Assembly (NCBI GenBank): GCA_900553245.1
Contig: USCP01000030.1
Coordinates: forward strand, 1-13,062
Origin: an uncultured Peptococcaceae bacterium
Lineage (GTDB): Bacteria > Bacillota > Peptococcia > Peptococcales > Peptococcaceae
Length of the DNA: 13,062 nt
Direction of reading: 5' to 3'
Below, piece after piece: positions 8,175-13,062 of the stretch (position 1 is the stretch's first letter; each line of letters begins with the position of its first letter). The notes below the pieces were generated by a model. It was not told where the DNA came from and did not search any database. It was given only the letters and a program-made list of their open reading frames with translations. The translations under genes were made by a program, and so were the position numbers.

Positions 8175-8960
8175 TTATTGATTATTATACGCCGTTGTCT
8201 TCAATGAATCAGGCAAATGCGCCTCCAGTGTCGGAGTTTCTTTGAGAATTTCGTCTAAAAGCTTACGCTCTTCTTTAGTAAACGCATAGTCCGTTAACAA
8301 ATCCGGACGACGCTCCAAGGTGCGTCTTAACGCTTCTTTCTTTTGCCAAATGGCAATATTTTTGTGGTGACCGCTTAAAAGAACCTCCGGCACTTCCTTC
8401 CCCTCAAACACACGCGGTTTGGTGTACTGCGGATATTCCAAAAGCCCATTATAAAAAGAATCGTCTTCAAAAGACGCCTGTTCCTTAATAACCCCAGGCA
8501 TCAAACGAGCAATAGAATCAATCATGACCATAGCCGGCAATTCTCCACCGGTCAGCACATAATCTCCAATGGAGTACTCGTCCGTCACATAATCACGAAT
8601 ACGCTCATCAAAACCTTCGTAATGACCACATATAAACGCCAAGGACTCGCATTGAGAGAGCTCGTTGGCATCTTCCTGTGTGAACGTCTTGCCTTGCGGA
8701 GAAACCAAAATAATACGTGTCTGAGTATCCTTTGGAATGTTGTCTCTCAACGCAAGAACAATCGGCTCCGGCATCAGAAGCATGCCAACGCCACCACCGT
8801 AAGGGGTGTCGTCAACATGCTTGAATTTATTGGTTGCGTATTCTCTGAAGTTTACAATGTCAATATTTAAGATGCCATTATCCTTGGCCTTACCAATAAG
8901 ACTTTCAGACAACGGGCCTTGAAACATTTCCGGAAACAACGAAAAGATTTTGATGTCCAT
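8175..8960 (-). CDS. trmD: tRNA (guanine-N1)-methyltransferase TrmD
   Basis: TrmD uses S-adenosylmethionine to methylate G37 next to the anticodon, which prevents +1 frameshifting. The 261-residue protein has the knotted SPOUT-fold signatures: DDTPYGGGVGM (about residue 50), ICGHYEGFDERI (about 109), SIGDYVLTGGELPA (about 130) and PRVFEGKEVPEVLLSGHH (about 182). It is slightly longer than many homologues because of a polar C-terminal tail. Its ATG overlaps the last base of the rimM stop (TAATG), so the two are translationally coupled. In many Firmicutes rplS follows directly; here a strong terminator does. Confidence 0.98.
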   Translation of the reverse strand: MDIKIFSLFPEMFQGPLSESLIGKAKDNGILNIDIVNFREYATNKFKHVDDTPYGGGVGMLLMPEPIVLALRDNIPKDTQTRIILVSPQGKTFTQEDANELSQCESLAFICGHYEGFDERIRDYVTDEYSIGDYVLTGGELPAMVMIDSIARLMPGVIKEQASFEDDSFYNGLLEYPQYTKPRVFEGKEVPEVLLSGHHKNIAIWQKKEALRRTLERRPDLLTDYAFTKEERKLLDEILKETPTLEAHLPDSLKTTAYNNQ

Positions 8961-9466
8961 TAGTCAACAAGTCCTTTCGGTAATTTCACATTCATGCGAC
9001 CTGCTTCAAGGTCCACCGATAAAATCACGGTTTTGAGCGCCGGGATACAGAGCTCCGGATAAAGGGTGCTATCCAATACATAAACATCGTTTGCGCCAGG
9101 TTGAAGTACCTCTTTTAAGGTGCCAAGTTTGGTATCGTCTTCGTAGACTTCAAGACCAATCAAGTCACTGATATAATACGCGCCTTCTTCAAGAGGCATG
9201 CGATCACTGTTGTTAATCGCCAAGTAATGATTTTTGTGCAGCTTTGCCGCATCCATATCATCAATGCCTTTGAGCTTAATCAGGACATGCTCTTTGTGGT
9301 AGCGCACCCCTTCGACTTCATACTCGGTATAACGTTTCTTGCGGTCTTCGATAAAAACATGCTCAAGCACATCATAACGAGATGGGTCATCGGTCAGGGG
9401 AGCAACTTTCATTTTCCCTCTCACACCGTGGGTATTCATAATTTTTCCGATACGAGTTTTTTCCAT
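8960..9466 (-). CDS. rimM: Ribosome maturation factor RimM
   Basis: RimM helps mature the head of the 30S subunit and binds ribosomal protein S19. The 168-residue protein shows the N-terminal barrel (IGKIMNTHGVRGKMKV) and the C-terminal PRC-barrel half (YYISDLIGLEVYED and PGANDVYVL). ATG 9466 is chosen because the family motif begins a few residues later. It also lies one base after the ylqD stop, and the purine-rich GAGAAG just before it can serve as ribosome site. The frame is open further upstream to 9583, but that stretch lies inside ylqD and has no RimM features. Confidence 0.97.
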   Translation of the reverse strand: MEKTRIGKIMNTHGVRGKMKVAPLTDDPSRYDVLEHVFIEDRKKRYTEYEVEGVRYHKEHVLIKLKGIDDMDAAKLHKNHYLAINNSDRMPLEEGAYYISDLIGLEVYEDDTKLGTLKEVLQPGANDVYVLDSTLYPELCIPALKTVILSVDLEAGRMNVKLPKGLVD

Positions 9467-9467
9467 A

Positions 9468-9878
9468 TTACTTCTCACGAATTTCTTTGACAATATCGTT
9501 TTCAACCACCAATTCATACTTGGTGTTGCCGGAGAAAGAATCGCCCACCTTGACGGTAGACAAGAATTCCCCATCGCCGGCATCTACTTCAGTACCGTTT
9601 ACAAGGTCGTCCACAGCAGCAAGAGCTTTTGCAAATTGTTCCTTGTACATCGCAATCTTGTCGCGTTCTGCATTCAATTGAGCACGGATGGCTTCGGTTT
9701 GCGGATGGGCTTTCAAGGTGAGTTCAGTCATGGTCTTGCTCATCTGCTTGTCATATTCAGCCAATTGTTCATCGATTTCATCAATTTGCTTTTGAATGTC
9801 TTGAGCAGTCTTTTGCTTATATTGATCGGTAACGATTTGTTTAAAATACACTTTACCTAAAATCTGTAATTCTTCCAT
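9468..9878 (-). CDS. ylqD: YlqD family protein
   Basis: This 136-residue protein matches the YlqD family by position, between khpA and rimM as in Bacillus, and by pattern. It has a short N-terminal strand (LQILGKVYFKQIVTD), a long charged helix rich in Gln, Glu and Lys (about residues 20-95, probably a coiled coil), then a small beta-rich end (VKVGDSFSGNTKYELVVENDIVKEI). The function of the family is not established. The start ATG 9878 has a GAGGT-type ribosome site. The stop is one base from the rimM start, so co-translation is likely. It lies just after a terminator hairpin, so its expression may depend on read-through. Confidence 0.82.
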   Translation of the reverse strand: MEELQILGKVYFKQIVTDQYKQKTAQDIQKQIDEIDEQLAEYDKQMSKTMTELTLKAHPQTEAIRAQLNAERDKIAMYKEQFAKALAAVDDLVNGTEVDAGDGEFLSTVKVGDSFSGNTKYELVVENDIVKEIREK

Positions 9879-9906
9879 GCGATTACCTCATTTCTGAATG
9901 AATAGT

Positions 9907-9937
9907 AAAAAAATCCAGACTCAAAAGAATCTGGATT
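9907..9937 (-). terminator. Intrinsic terminator between khpA and ylqD
   Basis: An 8-bp stem (9912-9919 with 9930-9937) with a 10-base loop runs into seven T on the minus strand. It lies just past the khpA stop and inside what is usually one operon. I see no good promoter between it and ylqD, so it probably acts as a partial terminator that lowers ylqD-rimM-trmD expression. Confidence 0.72.
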
Positions 9938-9945
9938 CGTTATTT

Positions 9946-10176
9946 TTATTCGACAATTTCAACAAAAACTTTCTTATGTTGAACACTGCCAGCAGCTTTC
10001 ATGATCACACGAATTGCGTTTGCAATGCGACCATGCTTGCCAATAATTTTACCCATATCATCCGGTGCAACAGAAAGCTGCACTGACACAGATTCTGGTG
10101 TTTCATTTATTTTTACGGATACGGAATCAGGGTCATCAACTAAAGACTTTGCAAGATGTAGAACCAAGTTTTCCAT
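9946..10176 (-). CDS. khpA: KH-domain RNA-binding protein KhpA (YlqC family)
   Basis: This small 76-residue protein is a single KH domain with the RNA-binding GKHG loop (about residues 46-49) in the sequence MGKIIGKHGR. KhpA pairs with KhpB/Jag in Gram-positive bacteria and binds many RNAs; it affects cell division and envelope growth. Position directly after rpsP is the usual one. The length fits the family. The ribosome site before ATG 10176 is weak (an ATGGA-like stretch), with a 27-base gap after rpsP. Confidence 0.95.
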   Translation of the reverse strand: MENLVLHLAKSLVDDPDSVSVKINETPESVSVQLSVAPDDMGKIIGKHGRIANAIRVIMKAAGSVQHKKVFVEIVE

Positions 10177-10203
10177 ATAATCAATCCATTTCTAATAAAC
10201 TAA

Positions 10204-10446
10204 TTAGCGAACACCAGCTTTTTTGAGCAAGCTGCGTACGGTATCGGAAGGTTGAGCACCGGTGTTGATCCACTTTTGAGCAGCTTCAACGTCAACCTTA
10301 ATTTCAGCAGGGTTTACGTTTGGGTTGTAGTAACCGATTTCTTCGATGCAACGGCCATCTCTTGGAGCGCGGCTGTCTGCTACAACGATACGATAGAAAG
10401 GTTTCTTCTTAGCACCCATTCTTCTTAATCTGATCTTAGTTGCCAT
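10204..10446 (-). CDS. rpsP: 30S ribosomal protein S16
   Basis: The 80-residue protein is a full-length S16, a small basic protein needed for 30S assembly. It has the family start MATKIRLRRMGAKKKPFYRIVVADSR and the motif IEEIGYYNP. ATG 10446 follows a very strong GGAGGTG, in keeping with high ribosomal-protein output. It lies 29 bases after ffh in the same transcript. Confidence 0.98.
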   Translation of the reverse strand: MATKIRLRRMGAKKKPFYRIVVADSRAPRDGRCIEEIGYYNPNVNPAEIKVDVEAAQKWINTGAQPSDTVRSLLKKAGVR

Positions 10447-10475
10447 TCTTAAAACACACCTCCTTCAATTAGTAA

Positions 10476-11825
10476 TTACTTTAGTCCAAAAAATGGCATA
10501 CGAGCTTTTTTACCGCCCTTTCCACTTGCCATTGCACTAAACTGTTTCATAAACGCTTGAGATTGTTCAAATTGCTTGAGCAATCTATTGACATCCTGAA
10601 CCTTCAAACCACAACCGGCTGCAATGCGCTTTCTTCGATTACCGTTGATGATTTTAGGATTTTGACGTTCTGCCGGTGTCATCGACAAGATAATCGCACG
10701 AGTGTGATCCATGTCTTTGGCATCGAGCTTCACGTTCTTTAACATTTTTTTGCTAACACCCGGAATCATCGAAAGCATGGACTCAATATCGCCCATTCCT
10801 TGCATTTGATCCATTTGGTTCAAATAGTCTTCCAAGGTGAAGGTCGCTGTTTTAATTTTTTCTGAAAGCTCAGCAGCTTGCTTTTGGTCAAATTCTGCTT
10901 CAGCCTTTTCAATCAAGGTGAGAATGTCACCCATTCCAAGAATACGGGAGGCCATGCGATCCGGATGGAATGGCTCGAGGGCATCGAGTTTTTCGCCCAT
11001 CCCGGTGAACTTAATTGGTTTTCCTGTCACACTCTTTACTGAGAGTGCTGCACCGCCTCGGGTATCACCATCTAATTTGGTCAGAACAACGCCGGTAATA
11101 TCAAGATTGTCGTTAAAGTGTTCTGCCACATTAACCGCATCCTGACCGGTCATTGCATCAACCACCAAGAGAATTTCATGGGGTTGCACCGCTTCCTTAA
11201 TAGAAACCAATTCGTTCATCAACACTTCATCAATGTGCAGACGACCCGCGGTGTCCAAAATAACCACATCGTTGCCATGTGCCTTTGCATGCTCTACCGC
11301 ATGTGTGGCAATGTCAACCGGTGATACGTCAGTCCCCTCTTCATACACCGGAATATCGAGCTGCTTACCAAGCACCATCAACTGCTGAACCGCAGCCGGA
11401 CGATAGACGTCACAGGCGGTGAGTAATGGACGCTTGTGCATTTTATCTTTGAGATAACGTGCCAGCTTCCCGGTGGAAGTGGTTTTCCCTGACCCTTGTA
11501 AACCAACCATCATAATGATTGTCGGTGGCTTGGAACTGATTGTAATCTTCTTGGCTTCGCCACCCATCAATTGAGTGAGCTCGTCATGAACAATCTTTAC
11601 AACCTGTTGACCCGGTGTCAAGCTTTCCATGACATCCGCACCCATGGCGCGGTCCTTGATGCTTGCTACAAAGTTTTTAACCACCTTGTAGTTAACATCC
11701 GCTTCAAGAAGAGCGACTCTGACTTCGCGAAGCACATCTTTGATATCTTGCTCGCTGAGTTTGCCTTTCCCTTTAATCTTAGAAAAGACATCCTGCAGTC
11801 TTTCACTTAATCCATCAAGTGCCAC
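10476..11825 (-). CDS. ffh: Signal recognition particle protein Ffh
   Basis: Ffh is the GTPase of the signal recognition particle. It binds signal sequences of nascent membrane proteins together with the SRP RNA and passes them to FtsY. The protein (about 449 residues, normal length) has an N domain, then a G domain with GLQGSGKTT (about residue 110), DVYRPAA, DTAGR, TKLD and GMGEKLDALEPFHP. The methionine-rich M domain follows, with the RNA-binding segment NGNRRKRIAAGCG. GTG 11825 is preferred because it gives the usual MALDGLSERL start; a TTG two codons earlier (11831) overlaps the ylxM stop and is also possible. Overlap or near-overlap with ylxM points to coupled translation. The SRP RNA gene is not in this window. 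Confidence 0.98.
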   Translation of the reverse strand: MALDGLSERLQDVFSKIKGKGKLSEQDIKDVLREVRVALLEADVNYKVVKNFVASIKDRAMGADVMESLTPGQQVVKIVHDELTQLMGGEAKKITISSKPPTIIMMVGLQGSGKTTSTGKLARYLKDKMHKRPLLTACDVYRPAAVQQLMVLGKQLDIPVYEEGTDVSPVDIATHAVEHAKAHGNDVVILDTAGRLHIDEVLMNELVSIKEAVQPHEILLVVDAMTGQDAVNVAEHFNDNLDITGVVLTKLDGDTRGGAALSVKSVTGKPIKFTGMGEKLDALEPFHPDRMASRILGMGDILTLIEKAEAEFDQKQAAELSEKIKTATFTLEDYLNQMDQMQGMGDIESMLSMIPGVSKKMLKNVKLDAKDMDHTRAIILSMTPAERQNPKIINGNRRKRIAAGCGLKVQDVNRLLKQFEQSQAFMKQFSAMASGKGGKKARMPFFGLK

Positions 11826-11827
11826 AA

Positions 11828-12190
11828 TCAATCAGCCTTTCTGGTAGTCTTGAGATGGTCTAAAAGCACTTCATACTCGTCTTTGGACCATACTCCGGTT
11901 TTCATGCTTGCTTCAATCTTCTCAACGGCTTCCTCCAACACCGCATCAACGGTATTGGCTCTTTCAAAAAGCCCCAAAGAGGATTCATAGCTTTCCAATG
12001 CTTCTTCGCATCGATTGATACTATTGTGAACAGCCTGACGACTCACTCCCATGATATCGGAGATTTCCGCCAAAGACAGGTCTTCGTTGAAATAGTAATT
12101 AAACAAGGTCTTTTGCTTGTCTGTTAATAAGCTGCTGTAGCAGTCAAACAAACAAATCATTCTGTTTCTACGGTTAATCGATAACGACAT
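11828..12190 (-). CDS. ylxM: YlxM family helix-turn-helix protein
   Basis: YlxM is a small DNA-binding-like protein found next to ffh in Gram-positive bacteria; in streptococci the homologue binds SRP components. The 120-residue protein has a sigma-70-region-4-like helix-turn-helix (LTDKQKTLFNYYFNEDLSLAEISDIMGVSRQAVHNSINR), then an acidic coiled helix. ATG 12190 is chosen because AAGGTG lies a few bases upstream and the family usually begins MSL. A TTG at 12208 is in frame too. The gene leads the ffh operon and has a strong promoter overlapping the end of the dUTPase gene. Confidence 0.94.
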   Translation of the reverse strand: MSLSINRRNRMICLFDCYSSLLTDKQKTLFNYYFNEDLSLAEISDIMGVSRQAVHNSINRCEEALESYESSLGLFERANTVDAVLEEAVEKIEASMKTGVWSKDEYEVLLDHLKTTRKAD

Positions 12191-12231
12191 TTGAGCACCT
12201 TCTGTCAACTCTTTTTCCTTGACACTCCAAT

Positions 12232-12260
12232 ACTATACTCATTTCAGCCCTGATTGTCAA
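12232..12260 (-). promoter_or_regulatory. Promoter of the ylxM-ffh operon
   Basis: A consensus TTGACA (12260-12255) lies 17 bases from TATAGT (12237-12232). The -35 is inside the last codons of the dUTPase gene. The expected start is near 12225, giving a leader of about 35 bases to ATG 12190. No terminator is seen after the dUTPase gene, so read-through would also feed this operon. Confidence 0.86.
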
Positions 12261-12765
12261 GCGTTTTTTTATCAGTACTTCCAAATCCGCCTAATCTTTT
12301 TTCAGAGGCGGCATCATCGTCGGTCATATAATACGGAAGGAAAATGCCTTGGGCAAATGCAGTGCCCTTTTTAACCTCTAGCACTGCACCGTCACGGTGG
12401 TCATTAAAAAGCGCCACCATAATGTGCCCTTCATTTTTAGCTTCATAATAATCAGCGTCAATCACACCGATGGTATTCATTAGCTGTAGCTTATAACGCA
12501 TCCCTTGCCCACTGCGTGGCATCATCAAAAGCACCACATCGTACGGCATTTGCGCGCGAATACCGGTGAGAATGGTGATGCTTTCGCCGGGCGCAAGGGT
12601 AAAATCATAGGGCGCAATAAAATCATATCCCGCAGAGCCGACCGTTGAACGTCGAGGCAGAGCGATTTCCTTATAGACATCCTCCGGCTTTTCTACACGC
12701 GCCGCATGCTTGCTTTGCCAATCTGTACAATATTGCTCAATCGATATTTTTTCAAATGCTATCAT
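12244..12765 (-). CDS. dut: dUTPase (deoxyuridine triphosphate nucleotidohydrolase)
   Basis: The enzyme splits dUTP into dUMP and pyrophosphate, which keeps uracil out of DNA and supplies dTMP synthesis. The trimeric dUTPase motifs are all readable: TVGSAGYDF (about residue 42), PRSG (about 83), GVIDADYY (about 99), GTAFAQGIF (about 134) and the C-terminal RLGGFGSTD (about 156). About 173 residues is a little long because of an N-terminal extension. The frame is open to 12828, but a good promoter lies at 12808-12835, so translation must start downstream. ATG 12765 is my choice and ATG 12780 is an alternative. Neither has a well-spaced ribosome site, since GAGAGG lies 15 and 0 bases upstream respectively. 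Confidence 0.95.
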   Translation of the reverse strand: MIAFEKISIEQYCTDWQSKHAARVEKPEDVYKEIALPRRSTVGSAGYDFIAPYDFTLAPGESITILTGIRAQMPYDVVLLMMPRSGQGMRYKLQLMNTIGVIDADYYEAKNEGHIMVALFNDHRDGAVLEVKKGTAFAQGIFLPYYMTDDDAASEKRLGGFGSTDKKTLDNQG

Positions 12766-12786
12766 AAAATAATCATCCATCCTCTC

Positions 12787-12815
12787 TTGAAATGAATCAT
12801 AGACACCATTATAAT
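12787..12815 (+). promoter_or_regulatory. Promoter of the yebC-type gene
   Basis: TTGAAA (12787-12792) and TATAAT (12810-12815) are 17 bases apart. The expected start near 12822 gives a leader of about 31 bases with GGAGAG eight bases before the ATG. Its -10 overlaps the -10 of the opposite promoter. Confidence 0.85.
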
Positions 12816-12835
12816 AAAAGATACGCATAAATCAA
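12808..12835 (-). promoter_or_regulatory. Promoter of dut
   Basis: TTGATT (12835-12830) and TATAAT (12813-12808) are 16 bases apart on the minus strand, with a start expected near 12801. This rules out the upstream ATG at 12828 as the dUTPase start. Confidence 0.78.
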
Positions 12836-12852
12836 ACTAAGGAGAGATATGA

Positions 12853-13062
12853 ATGGGTCGTATTCATAATATTGAAGGTAAAAAGAATAAGATGGATAGC
12901 TTGCGCTCCAGCGCATTCACCAAGCACGCTCGTAACATTACCGTTGCAGCTCGTATGGGTGGCGGCGATCCGGCTTACAATGCTTCTTTGAAGCTTGCTA
13001 TTGATAAAGCAAAGGCAGACAACATGCCTAACGATAACATTAACCGCGCCATCAAAAAAGGG
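12853..13062 (+). CDS. YebC/PmpR family protein (N-terminal 70 codons, runs off the right edge)
   Basis: The visible 70 residues show the typical N-terminus of the YebC/TACO1 family: MGRIHNIEGKKNK, FTKHARNITVAARMGGGDPAYN, LKLAIDKAKADNMPNDNINRAIKKG. Members were first described as transcription regulators. More recent work on this family links it to relief of ribosome stalling at proline stretches. ATG 12853 has GGAGAG eight bases upstream. It is the only plus-strand gene and diverges from dut with 87 bases between the starts. Full members have about 240 residues, so most of the gene lies outside the window. Confidence 0.96.
   Translation, partial: MGRIHNIEGKKNKMDSLRSSAFTKHARNITVAARMGGGDPAYNASLKLAIDKAKADNMPNDNINRAIKKG

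Noticed and set aside
9467..9583. N-terminal extension of RimM to 9583.
   Set aside because: The extra stretch overlaps ylqD in another frame and has no RimM features; ATG 9466 fits the family start.
12766..12828. dUTPase start at ATG 12828.
   Set aside because: No ribosome site precedes it and a -35/-10 pair for this gene overlaps it, so the ATG would lie upstream of the transcript start.

Overview
The window reads as chromosomal DNA of an anaerobic, low- to mid-GC Gram-positive (Firmicutes/Clostridia in the broad sense). The evidence is the ylxM-ffh-rpsP-khpA-ylqD-rimM-trmD order, strong AGGAGG-type ribosome sites, TTG/GTG starts, and secreted proteins carrying dockerin, copper-amine-oxidase-like and SH3 modules. 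I cannot name a genus. Almost everything is on the minus strand; only the last 210 bases hold a plus-strand gene.

From left to right: positions 1-5642 hold one very large secreted M60-family (HEXXH) metallopeptidase gene that runs off the left edge, with at least 1,880 codons visible. It is split at an A7 tract (4508-4514). The first part encodes a signal peptide, a dockerin and a discoidin-like module. The second encodes two fibronectin III modules, a discoidin-like module, the M60 peptidase, more beta-sandwich modules and a possible cohesin-like end. Its start is also ambiguous by one base. Positions 5861-7518 hold an N-acetylmuramoyl-L-alanine amidase with stalk and SH3 domains, again split by a frameshift in its linker. 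Positions 7654-7851 hold a cold-shock protein behind a long structured 5' leader.

Positions 8175-12190 are the core translation and secretion cluster: tRNA m1G37 methyltransferase, RimM, YlqD, KhpA, S16, Ffh and YlxM. All are intact and tightly spaced, with a strong promoter before ylxM, a hairpin terminator after khpA and a strong terminator after trmD. Beyond it lie a dUTPase (minus) and the start of a YebC-type gene (plus), fired from two divergent promoters that appear to share one palindromic -10 element.

The housekeeping genes are uninterrupted, while both large secreted-protein genes are out of frame. That contrast is the main thing to check here. It is either slippage/phase variation or decay of surface genes, or local sequence error.
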